From contig NZ_BAFV01000020.1 in NCBI RefSeq assembly GCF_000308515.1, positions 120,656 through 184,655 of the forward strand: 64,000 nt of DNA. The letters are read 5' to 3'. Source of the DNA: Nocardia carnea NBRC 14403 (GTDB lineage: Bacteria; Actinomycetota; Actinomycetes; Mycobacteriales; Mycobacteriaceae). Below, in pieces: positions 33,592-41,670 of the stretch. Each line of letters opens with the position of its first letter. The first letter of the stretch is position 1. Both the position numbers and the translations under genes were made by a program. The notes beneath the pieces were generated by a model. That model saw nothing but the letters and a program-made list of their open reading frames with translations, made no database searches and was not told the DNA's origin.

Positions 33592-33840
33592 TTGACCGTT
33601 ACACAGATAGATCTGGACGATGACGCCCTGAGGGAGGCCATGCGGCTGATGGGGACTACGACGAAGAAGGAGACCGTCAACGCAGCCCTGATCGAGTACG
33701 TCAAGCAGCTGAAACGCTTGGAAGCGTTCGACACGTTGCTTGCGATGGGCGAACAGGGAGATTTCGATCGGGCCGCCGAAGCGCATGCGGCGATGCGAGG
33801 TGCGCGCAAACAGGCATGGGCGGCGGAGTCTGCTGAGTGA
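33592..33840 (+). CDS. VapB-type antitoxin (ribbon-helix-helix)
   Basis: An 82-residue antitoxin. The N-terminal ribbon TVTQIDLDDDALREAMRLMG and the helix TKKETVNAALIEYVKQLKR make a VapB/MetJ-like ribbon-helix-helix. The C-terminal part is the toxin-binding tail. TTG 33592 is chosen because GGAGG ends 5 nt upstream; the in-frame TTG at 33580 would place the start before that site. Its stop overlaps the VapC start. An inverted repeat upstream (33540-33560) is the probable autoregulatory operator. Confidence 0.88.
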   Translation: MTVTQIDLDDDALREAMRLMGTTTKKETVNAALIEYVKQLKRLEAFDTLLAMGEQGDFDRAAEAHAAMRGARKQAWAAESAE

Positions 33841-34244
33841 TCGGCTATCTCCTCGACACCAGTGCCCTTTGGCACCTTTTCCGCAATACGGGGACAGCAG
33901 AGCAGTGGCGGGAACCAGTACGTGTGGGGGCGTTCCGGATCTGTGAACCGACTCGTGCGGAATTCCTGTTCTCGGCAAAGGGACCGGCGCATCGTGATGC
34001 GCTGACCGACGCTGTGGACGAGCTGTGCGTACCGACTGCGGTGCCAAAGGGGGTGTGGCGGTGGGTGGACGCCGCTCAGTACAAGCTGACACAGCAGGGG
34101 CAACATCGGTCGGCGGGTGTCGTCGACCTGGTGGTGTGCGCCACAGCGGTCCACCATGGTTTGACCGTGCTGCACACCGACAACGACTTCACCACGGTGT
34201 CTCGTGTGCTTCCCGAGTTGCGCGAGTACGACGTGCGCCGGTGA
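33837..34244 (+). CDS. VapC-type PIN domain toxin
   Basis: A 135-residue PIN-domain ribonuclease with the family acidic residues in YLLDTSALWHL (Asp7), EPTRAEFLF (Glu near 41), GVVDLVVCATA (Asp near 98) and LHTDNDFTTV (Asp near 117). GTG 33837 overlaps the vapB stop by 4 nt. The last 56 bases overlap the 3' end of the convergent MmyB-type regulator gene, so the two transcripts would be antisense there. The toxin looks intact. Confidence 0.92.
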   Translation: MIGYLLDTSALWHLFRNTGTAEQWREPVRVGAFRICEPTRAEFLFSAKGPAHRDALTDAVDELCVPTAVPKGVWRWVDAAQYKLTQQGQHRSAGVVDLVVCATAVHHGLTVLHTDNDFTTVSRVLPELREYDVRR

Positions 34245-35121
34245 CAAAATGGTCACCTTCGGCCCGGTTATCGAGTCGATGTGAGGGGCTGTCGGAAGAG
34301 TTCTTCGTTATCAGGCTGCCGAGCAGGGCGAGTGAACGTTCCGAGAGTGACCCGGGTTCGGCGTGATAGGCGATGAGCAACTGCCCGGGCGCCCCGCTCA
34401 CCGCGAAACTCTCGTAGGCCAGTGTCAGCTCCCCGACCATCTCGTTGTGGAACTGTTTGACCCCGGAAGTTTTCGCCCGGACCTCATGGCGTGCCCACAA
34501 CCGGCGGAACTCGTCGCTTTTGAGTGAGAGTTCGCCGACTAGTTCGGTGAGGCGGGGATCGTCGAGGTCGGTGCCCGCGGTCGCCCGCAGGCTCGCCACC
34601 GTATCCGCGGCGATCTGGGTCCAGTTCGGGAACACGTCGCGGGCGCGGGGGTCCAGGAAAACCATCCGTACCTGGTTGACGCCCGGGACCGAGCAGGCGT
34701 TCACCGCGGCCGCCAGCGAGTTCGCGGCCAGAACGTCCAGGTGCCGGCCCAACACCACCGCTGGAGTGTGGGACCACGCGTCCATCAACCGCAGCAGGCC
34801 GGGAGTCACTCGTTCCGGGCGCCGTGGCGTACGCGGCCGTGCCGCGGTGGGCCGGGCCAGTTCCCGCAGGTGGGCGGTTCCTTCGTCGTCCAGCGAGAAC
34901 ACCCGGGCCAGTGCCGTGACGACCTGCTCGGACGGATGTTTATCGCGACCCTGTTCGAGCCGCACGTAATAGTCGGCGCTCACGCCGGCGAGCATCGCGA
35001 GCTCTTCGCGCCGCAACCCCGCGACCCGGCGCCGGCCACCGCCGGGCAGCCCGAATTCCTCCGGCCGGACCAGTTCGCGGCGGGCCCGCAGGAACGCACC
35101 CAAACGGTTGTCCGAATTCAT
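34189..35121 (-). CDS. Helix-turn-helix regulator with MmyB-like C-terminal domain
   Basis: A 310-residue regulator. An XRE-type helix-turn-helix (about 32-80: GLRREELAMLAGVSADYYVRLEQGRD) is followed by the MmyB ligand-binding domain, which includes HTPAVVLGRHLDVLAAN, FLDPRARDVFPNW and GELSLKSDEFRRLWARHEVR. The last 40 or so residues, encoded where the gene overlaps vapC, look unconserved and may result from read-through of an ancestral stop. It is divergent from the SDR gene at 35223. In actinobacteria such pairs usually have the regulator controlling the adjacent dehydrogenase. Confidence 0.9.
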   Translation of the reverse strand: MNSDNRLGAFLRARRELVRPEEFGLPGGGRRRVAGLRREELAMLAGVSADYYVRLEQGRDKHPSEQVVTALARVFSLDDEGTAHLRELARPTAARPRTPRRPERVTPGLLRLMDAWSHTPAVVLGRHLDVLAANSLAAAVNACSVPGVNQVRMVFLDPRARDVFPNWTQIAADTVASLRATAGTDLDDPRLTELVGELSLKSDEFRRLWARHEVRAKTSGVKQFHNEMVGELTLAYESFAVSGAPGQLLIAYHAEPGSLSERSLALLGSLITKNSSDSPSHRLDNRAEGDHFVTGARRTRATREAHETPW

Positions 35122-35222
35122 GTTTTCAGGGTATGCGCAGGGCGGCCGGGCCGGGTGGCCCTGCGACTACCAGGAAATCCGCGACCTGGTAGCGGCCGGC
35201 ACGCGGGGCGAATGTTGTGCAC

Positions 35223-35978
35223 ATGACGAACAACGAGAATCTGAACGGCCGGGTCGCGGTAGTGACGGGAGCATCCAGTGGAATCGGCGCCGCCACTGCG
35301 CGGCGGTTGGCCGCAGACGGGGCCGAGGTCGCGTTGCTGGGCCGGCGCAAGGAACGTATCGAGGAACTGGCGGCCGAGATCGGCGGTGCCGCCGTGGCAG
35401 TGGTCGCCGATGTGGCGGACCGGGATTCGGTGCGCGATGCGGCCGCCACGATCCGGGCTGCGCTCGGGCCGGTGGATCTGGTGGTGGCGAACGCAGGTGT
35501 CATGCTCGGCGCGCCGTTCGAATCCGCGGAAGTCGGGGAGTGGGAGCAGATGGTCGGCACCAACGTGACCGGGTTGCTGTACACGGCGCGGGTATTCATC
35601 GACGATCTGCTCGCGGCGGCGGGCGACGGCCGGCGGGCCGATCTGGTGCTGGTGGGGTCGATCGGCGGGCATGCGATCTTTCCCGAATATGCCGTCTACT
35701 GCGCCACCAAGGCCGCGGTCGCGCATCTCACCCGGAATATGCGGGCTGAGTACGGGCCACGGGGTGTGCGGGTGAAGAGTGTCGAGCCCGGTTTCGTGGG
35801 TACCGAACTCGGTGCCGGGATGAGCTGGGAGGCGCAGCGCGAGCAGTTGGACGAATGGCGCTCGTCGATGACGATTCTGGAGCCGGGGGATATCGCCGAG
35901 GCGATCGCCTTCGCGACCTCGGTTCCGGCGCGGCTCAATATCGCCGAATTGGTTCTCGTACCGACTCCGCAGGGCTGA
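35223..35978 (+). CDS. SDR family oxidoreductase
   Basis: A 251-residue classical SDR. The cofactor motif is TGASSGIG (about 14-21), NAG near 89, the catalytic Ser in LVGSIGG near 143 and YCATK near 157-161. GRR after beta-2 suggests NADP(H). Two ATG/GTG codons sit close together (GTG 35217 and ATG 35223); ATG is used. It is likely controlled by the divergent MmyB-type regulator. Members with such regulators are often clavaldehyde-dehydrogenase-like by annotation, but the true substrate is unknown. Confidence 0.9.
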   Translation: MTNNENLNGRVAVVTGASSGIGAATARRLAADGAEVALLGRRKERIEELAAEIGGAAVAVVADVADRDSVRDAAATIRAALGPVDLVVANAGVMLGAPFESAEVGEWEQMVGTNVTGLLYTARVFIDDLLAAAGDGRRADLVLVGSIGGHAIFPEYAVYCATKAAVAHLTRNMRAEYGPRGVRVKSVEPGFVGTELGAGMSWEAQREQLDEWRSSMTILEPGDIAEAIAFATSVPARLNIAELVLVPTPQG

Positions 35979-36021
35979 TCCTCGGTGCGGTGCAGGACTT
36001 CTCCCGCACCGCACCGGCGGT

Positions 36022-36579
36022 TCAGTGGCCTCCTCGCGGCGCGGCAGGGGTGGTGGTGCCCGGGTCGGCGACCGTGGGCGGCTCGGGTTGGCTGCGACTG
36101 TCCCGGAGCACGGGCAGCGCCTGCGCAATCCAAAGTGCGGCGGCGAAGTACACGATCTGCTCGGGGATCCGGAACCACAGCGGTGTGGCCGGTTCGCCGT
36201 TGAGCGGGATGTCCTCGACTGCCGCGTAGATATTCGCCGGGACCATCGCGACCAGTAGGAAGGCGAGTCCGAGCCCGGCCCAGCGGCGAGTACCGGCGAA
36301 CAGCAGGCCGACGGCACCGGCCAACTCCAGGACACCCGTCGCATACACGGCGAATTCCGGGAACGGTATGGCGCTGGGGACCATCGCCACGAGATCGCTG
36401 TGGCTGGGCATGACGGTGACCGAATCGGGCACGAAATGCGCCAGCCCGGTCATGGTGAACAGGAAAGCCAGGCTGTGCGCGGCGGCGACCCGCCAGGTGG
36501 CGAATCGGCGTACGCCGGCCAGGCCGAGCAGGCGGAGAACGAGGGTGGGGACGACGAACATCATGAGTGTGCCGAACAT
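36022..36579 (-). CDS. DoxX family membrane protein
   Basis: A 185-residue membrane protein with four predicted helices. The DoxX signature regions are AAAHSLAFLFTMTGLAHFVP, YATGVLELAGAVGLLFAG and LAFLLVAMVPANIYAA, and the Pro-rich C-terminus is cytoplasmic. It carries the common PFPEFAVYATG segment of the family. The promoter side (36580-36660) is AT-rich with inverted repeat TTATC/GATAA, a possible regulator site. Role unknown. Confidence 0.85.
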   Translation of the reverse strand: MFGTLMMFVVPTLVLRLLGLAGVRRFATWRVAAAHSLAFLFTMTGLAHFVPDSVTVMPSHSDLVAMVPSAIPFPEFAVYATGVLELAGAVGLLFAGTRRWAGLGLAFLLVAMVPANIYAAVEDIPLNGEPATPLWFRIPEQIVYFAAALWIAQALPVLRDSRSQPEPPTVADPGTTTPAAPRGGH

Positions 36580-36625
36580 GGGGATTCCTCGGAAAGGAGA
36601 TTCGGGCGGACCCGAATAGTTGTTG

Positions 36626-36639
36626 TTATCGAATGATAA
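36626..36639. promoter_or_regulatory. AT-rich inverted repeat upstream of the DoxX gene
   Basis: TTATC (36626-36630) and GATAA (36635-36639) form a short palindrome. A further GATAA half-site lies nearby at 36659-36663, in the most AT-rich patch of the region. This is typical of MarR- or TetR-type operators, although the regulator is not evident here. The rest of the 248-bp gap (36580-36827) holds no gene I can support. Confidence 0.35.
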
Positions 36640-36827
36640 ATAAGAGTATGCATCGACTGATAACTAGTCAACAGGGGCGCGTTCCGGGGTTCCGCCGCCG
36701 CCGAGTGGCCGGATCGTTACCGCGCGGTGAGCGATGGCCCCGCCGGGGTGCCGAGTTGTCGGAGCGAGGTCCGCGGCAGCGACAATGGCACCGCGATCAA
36801 ATGCCGACCGTCCCGGAGGAGTGCTGG

Positions 36828-37316
36828 ATGACCGAACTCGTCGAGCGGGACCGTGCTGATCGGAGAGATGCGGACGCGAACGGTCGCTTCCCGGCGAGAC
36901 CTCTGCGTGCAGTAGCAGCGACTCTGGGCGCGCTGATACTCACGCCGGTGGCGATCGGTACAGCGGCGAACGGCGCCGTCCTCACCGGGCGATGGTGGGA
37001 CGTCACCGATCGCTGGCTGGCCCCGGTCCAGTCCGTGCTCGGCGCGGTCCTGCTACTGGCCGTCGCGGCGCTCGCCGTCGCCGTGCCGGTGGCGGCTATG
37101 GCCGCGGGGCTGGTGTGGGGAATCCTGCCCGGGGTGGTCCAGATCGTGATACCCGAGAACACCTATCGGTTGATCTCAGCGGTGCCCGGTGTGCCCACCG
37201 ACCTCGACCGTGCGCTGCACAGCTGGTTGTCGGGCGGGGTCGTGCTGTTGATCGGAGCGCTGCTTTTCGGTGCCGGACTCACCGCTGTGCTGCTGCGCCG
37301 CAGACTCGCAGGATAA
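36828..37316 (+). CDS. Hypothetical membrane protein
   Basis: A 162-residue protein with three predicted helices (about residues 31-50, 65-100 and 135-157) and a basic, Arg-rich C-terminus ending RRRLAG. The N-terminal 25 residues are charged and hydrophilic. ATG 36828 has a very good GGAGGAG site 7 nt upstream, which supports real expression. No family is recognised. The neighbours are a divergent DoxX gene and the convergent rtcB. Confidence 0.6.
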   Translation: MTELVERDRADRRDADANGRFPARPLRAVAATLGALILTPVAIGTAANGAVLTGRWWDVTDRWLAPVQSVLGAVLLLAVAALAVAVPVAAMAAGLVWGILPGVVQIVIPENTYRLISAVPGVPTDLDRALHSWLSGGVVLLIGALLFGAGLTAVLLRRRLAG

Positions 37317-37320
37317 TTAT

Positions 37321-37375
37321 CGCTCCGACCGCTCGCTCCGACCGCTCGCTCCGACCGCTCGCTCCGACCGCTCGC
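37321..37375. repeat. Tandem 13-bp repeat (GCTCGCTCCGACC)
   Basis: The unit GCTCGCTCCGACC occurs three full times from 37331, with a partial copy on each side, starting directly after the stop of the small membrane protein gene. Perfect identity between copies suggests recent expansion by slippage. Function unknown. Confidence 0.8.
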
Positions 37376-37478
37376 GGCGGCGGCTCCGAGGGCAGCTGCG
37401 TACGGCTCTCCCGTGGGTGTCGAGTCGGGTCCATACGCCGCAGGCGGAGTAACCGGCTGCGCACCGCTGTAGGGCTAC

Positions 37479-37545
37479 GCCGCGTTCCCGGCCGACCGTC
37501 ACGACCGACCGGGAACGCGGCGGACCGCTGAGTCCGGTCCGCCGC
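37479..37545. terminator. Two overlapping strong hairpins at the rtcB 3' end
   Basis: A perfect 13-bp inverted repeat (37479-37491 with 37509-37521, 17-nt loop) shares bases with a perfect 10-bp inverted repeat (37517-37526 with 37536-37545, 9-nt loop). Only one can form at a time. They lie immediately after rtcB (minus) and downstream of the membrane protein gene (plus), so they probably serve as a bidirectional transcription end. No T-tract is present, as is common in actinobacteria. Confidence 0.6.
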
Positions 37546-37549
37546 ATGC

Positions 37550-38767
37550 TCAGCCCTTCACGCAGAGCACCTGACGCAGGGTCGCCACCACATCGACGAG
37601 ATCGTGCTGCGCCTCGATCACGTCGTCGATGTTCTTGTAGGCGGCCGGGATCTCGTCCAGGACACCTGCGTCCTTACGCGACTCCACGCCCTCGGTCTGG
37701 GCAACCAGATCCGCGACGCTGAACTGCCGCTTGGCGGCATTGCGGCTCATCCGCCGGCCTGCGCCGTGCGACGCGGACTGGAACGAATCCGGGTTCCCCT
37801 TACCGCGCACCACGTACGAACGCGTTCCCATCGAGCCAGGGATCAGGGCCATATCGCCTGCGCCCGCTCGGACCGCGCCCTTGCGGGTCACGAGCATCGG
37901 GACACCGTCGATCTTCTCCTCCGCCACATAGTTGTGGTGGCACGAGATAGGTGTATCGAACCGGACCTCGCGGGTGGGGAACTGCTTGCGCACCGCCTCG
38001 GACACCAGCGCCAGCATGACCGCGCGGTTGCGGGCCGCGTACTCCTGCGCCCAGGTCAGATCGTGCCGGTAGGCCGCCATCTCGGAGGTGTTCGCAAGGA
38101 ACACCGCCAGGTCGCGGTCGACCAGGTTCTGGTTATGCGGCAGCTTGCGCGCCACAGCCATATGCCGCTCGGCGATCTCCTTGCCGATATTGCGGCTGCC
38201 GGAGTGCAGCAGGATCCACACCTGGTCGTCCTGATCGAGGCAGATCTCTATGAAATGGTTGCCCCCGCCCAGCGACCCCAACTGCTTGTGCGCCTTGGAT
38301 TCCCGAGGTGCTACGGCCTCGTCGAGATCGTTGAACGCCGACCAGAACCGGTCCCAGCCGGTACGCAGGGTCGAGGTGGCGACCCCGGACGGTCCGGGTG
38401 CCAGCTTGTTCACCTGCACGGGATTCTTGTGGGCATTGAAGCCCACCGGTACTGCCGCCTCGATCGCCGAGCGCAGCGCGCGCAGGTCGTCGGGCAGATC
38501 GGCCGCGGTCAGATCGGTGCGCACACTCTCCATCCCGCAGCCGATATCGACCCCGACCGCCGCCGGCGCGACCGCGTCGCGCATGGCGATCACCGAACCG
38601 ACCGTGGCACCCTTCCCGAGGTGCACATCCGGCATGACGCGGACCCCGTGCACCCATTCCAGCCGGGCGATATTGCGCAGCTGTTGCAGCGCCGCCGCAT
38701 CGATCTCGCTCTCGTGGGCCCACATCAACGTCCGTGCCCGGGTACCGGACAGCTCGACGGGAAACAT
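37550..38767 (-). CDS. rtcB: RNA-splicing ligase RtcB
   Basis: A 405-residue RtcB ligase, which joins 2',3'-cyclic phosphate and 5'-OH RNA ends using GTP and Mn. All metal and guanylylation motifs are visible: DVHLGKGATVGSV, GCGMES (metal Cys), GGGNHFIEI, LHSGSRNIG, SCHHNY and the His in SASHGAGRRMSR. Its length is that of the short bacterial form. ATG 38767 has GGAAGGA upstream. No archease (RtcA or Archease) gene is adjacent. In enterobacteria rtcB is linked to rsr and Y RNAs; here rsr lies 34 kb away on the same strand. Confidence 0.95.
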   Translation of the reverse strand: MFPVELSGTRARTLMWAHESEIDAAALQQLRNIARLEWVHGVRVMPDVHLGKGATVGSVIAMRDAVAPAAVGVDIGCGMESVRTDLTAADLPDDLRALRSAIEAAVPVGFNAHKNPVQVNKLAPGPSGVATSTLRTGWDRFWSAFNDLDEAVAPRESKAHKQLGSLGGGNHFIEICLDQDDQVWILLHSGSRNIGKEIAERHMAVARKLPHNQNLVDRDLAVFLANTSEMAAYRHDLTWAQEYAARNRAVMLALVSEAVRKQFPTREVRFDTPISCHHNYVAEEKIDGVPMLVTRKGAVRAGAGDMALIPGSMGTRSYVVRGKGNPDSFQSASHGAGRRMSRNAAKRQFSVADLVAQTEGVESRKDAGVLDEIPAAYKNIDDVIEAQHDLVDVVATLRQVLCVKG

Positions 38768-38882
38768 TTTTCGATCCTTCCGTTCGGCGGACCGGTGTCC
38801 GCCTCCGTATTTCACGGTAGGCCGAGGACGGGAGCGGGGCATCCGAATTTCGGGCTGCGCCGACGGGCATACCGGTAGAGGA

Positions 38883-39296
38883 TCACGTATCGGTCAGGGG
38901 CCTGTTCGCAAGATGGCTTGCGTACTCGTCGGCTCCGTCGATCTCCGCCGCTACTTGTTGCGCGGCAGTGTGCTCCCCGCGCTGACGCAACAACCGCAGA
39001 AGGTAGTACAGGGCTGTCTTGTCGCCTTGCTGAGCCCGCTGCCGGAGGTGGCCGTCGCGGTGGTTCTCGAACAGGAATCTGTCGAGGTGGCGTCGAGCGT
39101 GGACGTCGGTTTCACCCAACGTGGCCAGCTCGTCCAGACGTCCGGCTCGAGCGAGCAGATCCATATGCCACAGATGCGCGCTGTGCCGGGTGTGGTCGGG
39201 GCTGTAGCACTCGGCATAAGCGCTGACTGCGGAAATCGCCACATCCCAGTCGCCGCGGGCCTCCGCCGAGCTCGCCGTTTCGTTCCACGTTTCCAC
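38883..39296 (-). CDS. Hypothetical helical (TPR-like) protein
   Basis: A 137-residue, all-helical, strongly charged protein. It begins with GTG 39296 and contains repeated helix pairs: EARGDWDVAISAVSAYAEC, HLWHMDLLARAGRLDELATL, then LYYLLRLLRQRGEHTAAQQV. These resemble tetratricopeptide-type repeats. Composition (Cys, His, Trp, Gln) differs from shadow frames and supports a real gene. No function is assigned. It is followed at 115 nt by rtcB on the same strand and preceded by the ribokinase-like gene. Confidence 0.6.
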   Translation of the reverse strand: METWNETASSAEARGDWDVAISAVSAYAECYSPDHTRHSAHLWHMDLLARAGRLDELATLGETDVHARRHLDRFLFENHRDGHLRQRAQQGDKTALYYLLRLLRQRGEHTAAQQVAAEIDGADEYASHLANRPLTDT

Positions 39297-39356
39297 CGTT
39301 TCAGTATTGCGAACCGTCTCCCGCCGCTCGGATCGAATCCTCGGGACGGCCGGATC

Positions 39357-40220
39357 TCACCGGTCGAGCATCGCCTCGATATCGGGGCGCCACGGGATCG
39401 CCGCGCTCGCACCGAGTGTGGTGGTGGCCAGTGACCCCGCGGTGCAGGCGAAGCGCAATGCGGCGGCCGGGCCCTGCGCCCAGCGCACCGCGAGTGCGCC
39501 GGTGAACGTGTCACCCGCGCCGGTCGTGTCGACGACCTGGACCGCAGGTCCCGCGGCGGTGGTTTCCGCGCCGTCGGGGCCGCGATGCCGGGCGCCGTGC
39601 GCGCCGAGCGTGACCACCACATGCGGCACCCGGTCGAGCAGGCTGCCCAAGTGCTCGGCCTCGCCCGTGTTCACCACGGCGACGTCCACGTGCTCCCACA
39701 GGTCATCGGAAAGACGCTGTACCGGCGACGGGTTGAGGATCACGGTGGTGTCGTGTGCACGCGCATGACACGCGGCCGCTGTCACGGTTTCCAGCGGTAT
39801 CTCGAGCTGGCAGACCAGGATGTCGGCGGCGGCGATGGCCGTGCGATCCGCGGTGGTCAAGCCCGTCATCGCGGTATTGGCGCCGCCGATCACGATGATG
39901 CTGTTCTCGCCGGAATCGTCGACCACGATCGTCGCGATACCGCTCGGCCCGTCGATCACCCGCAGCCCGGTGGTGTCCACGCCGGATTCGGTGAGTACGG
40001 CGCGCAGCCGCGGGGCGAAGACATCGGTGCCGATCGCGCCCAGAAACATCGTCTGTCCACCGGCCCGGCTCGCCGCGATCGCCTGGTTGGCGCCTTTACC
40101 GCCCGGCACCATCGTGAAACCGCGTCCGAGCACCGTCTCGCCGGGCGCGGGGCGGGCCGCGGTAGTGGTCACCAGGTCCATGTTGATACTGCCGAGCACG
40201 GCGATCAGTGGCGTGGTCAC
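39357..40220 (-). CDS. Ribokinase-like PfkB family sugar kinase
   Basis: About 287 residues. Ribokinase landmarks are GSINMDLV (substrate lid region), GGKGANQAIAASRAG (PfkB signature 1 at about 38-52), NPSPVQRL and the catalytic signature 2 DTTGAGDTFTGAL (about 235-247, Asp base). It would phosphorylate ribose or a similar sugar or nucleoside with ATP. GTG 40220 is used; an alternative GTG at 40244 adds eight residues. It is divergent from proA and has no transporter or pentose genes near, so ribose specificity is likely but unproven. Confidence 0.87.
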   Translation of the reverse strand: MTTPLIAVLGSINMDLVTTTAARPAPGETVLGRGFTMVPGGKGANQAIAASRAGGQTMFLGAIGTDVFAPRLRAVLTESGVDTTGLRVIDGPSGIATIVVDDSGENSIIVIGGANTAMTGLTTADRTAIAAADILVCQLEIPLETVTAAACHARAHDTTVILNPSPVQRLSDDLWEHVDVAVVNTGEAEHLGSLLDRVPHVVVTLGAHGARHRGPDGAETTAAGPAVQVVDTTGAGDTFTGALAVRWAQGPAAALRFACTAGSLATTTLGASAAIPWRPDIEAMLDR

Positions 40221-40284
40221 AGGGAGAACGTAACGCGTGAACACCGGTGAAATCCGGTTTTCCCGGTGCGTAGGCTATATACCT

Positions 40285-41550
40285 ATGACGGCAGAGACCA
40301 CCGCTGAGTTCGATATGCGCGAGGCCGTGCACGGGGCTGCACGCCGGGCCCGGGTCGCGTCCCGGGTGCTCGCCCAGCTCACCACGGCCCGGAAGAACGA
40401 AGCGCTGCACGCCGCCGCGAATGCGCTGCTGGCCGCGGCGGATACGGTGCTGGAAGCCAACGGCGAGGATCTGGTGGCCGCCAAGGCGGCCGGGACCGAG
40501 GATTCGCTGCTGGACCGGCTGCGACTCACCAAGGACCGGGTCGACGGGATCGCCGCCGGCCTGCGCCAGGTGGCGGCCCTGCCGGATCCGGTGGGTGTGG
40601 TGGAACGTGGTTCGACGCTGCCCAACGGGCTCGAGATCCGGCAGGTCCGGGTGCCGCTCGGGGTGGTCGGCATGGTGTACGAGGCCCGGCCGAATGTCAC
40701 CGTGGACGCCTTCGGGCTGGCGTTGAAATCGGGTAACGCAGCGCTGCTGCGCGGGTCGTCGTCGGCGGCTCGGTCGAACGCCGCGCTGGTCGAGGTGCTG
40801 CGGTCCGCGCTCACCGAGGCGGGCCTCCCGGCCGACGCCGTCCAGCTGCTGCCCAGCGAGGACCGCTCCAGCGTGACCCACCTGATCCAGGCCCGCGGCC
40901 TGGTGGATGTGGTGATTCCGCGCGGCGGCGCCGGCCTCATCAACGCCGTCGTGCGTGACGCCCAGGTCCCGACCATCGAAACCGGTACCGGCAACTGCCA
41001 CGTCTACGTCCATTCCGGCGCCGACCTCGATATGGCCGAGGAAATCCTGATCAACGCCAAAACTCGCCGGCCCAGCGTATGCAATGCCGCCGAAACCGTG
41101 CTGATCGACGCCGCCATCGCCGAAACCGCCCTGCCGCGGCTGGGCAAGGCCCTGGCCGACAAGGGCGTCACCTTGCACGGCGATCTCGACGGTATGACTC
41201 CGGCCACGGACAAGGATTGGGCCGAGGAATACCTGACCCTCGATATCGCGGTGAAAGTCGTCGACGATCTCGACGCCGCTGTCGACCACATCAACACCTG
41301 GGGCACCGGCCACACCGAAGCCATCGTCACCGGCGAACTCGCGGCGGCCGACGAGTTCACCCGCCGGGTGGACGCGGCGGCGGTCATGGTCAATGCGTCC
41401 ACCGCCTTCACCGACGGTGAGCAGTTCGGCTTCGGCGCCGAAATCGGTATCTCCACCCAGAAACTGCACGCCCGCGGGCCGATGGGATTGCCGGAACTCA
41501 CGTCCTCGAAGTGGATTGTGCGCGGATCCGGCCAGATCCGTCCCGTATAG
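40285..41550 (+). CDS. proA: Gamma-glutamyl phosphate reductase
   Basis: A 421-residue ProA, the second enzyme of proline synthesis, reducing gamma-glutamyl phosphate to the semialdehyde with NADPH. Family motifs: [49 protein letters not shown] and the catalytic Cys in [11 protein letters not shown]; the C-terminus has [12 protein letters not shown]. Start ATG 40285 lies 8 nt after a TAGGCT box (40271-40276), so translation may be leaderless. It heads the conserved block that continues with the MoxR and VWA genes, as in mycobacteria. Confidence 0.97.
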   Translation: MTAETTAEFDMREAVHGAARRARVASRVLAQLTTARKNEALHAAANALLAAADTVLEANGEDLVAAKAAGTEDSLLDRLRLTKDRVDGIAAGLRQVAALPDPVGVVERGSTLPNGLEIRQVRVPLGVVGMVYEARPNVTVDAFGLALKSGNAALLRGSSSAARSNAALVEVLRSALTEAGLPADAVQLLPSEDRSSVTHLIQARGLVDVVIPRGGAGLINAVVRDAQVPTIETGTGNCHVYVHSGADLDMAEEILINAKTRRPSVCNAAETVLIDAAIAETALPRLGKALADKGVTLHGDLDGMTPATDKDWAEEYLTLDIAVKVVDDLDAAVDHINTWGTGHTEAIVTGELAAADEFTRRVDAAAVMVNASTAFTDGEQFGFGAEIGISTQKLHARGPMGLPELTSSKWIVRGSGQIRPV

Positions 41551-41670
41551 AACCGTGCCCCGTCACCCGGCTCCGCGCGGTGAGCTGGGTCTCTTGGCTC
41601 CGGGGGACGAGGTCTGCCGGCCGCGTGCCCGGTAGCGTGGGATGGGCACAGTTCGACGGAAGGACGCCCC

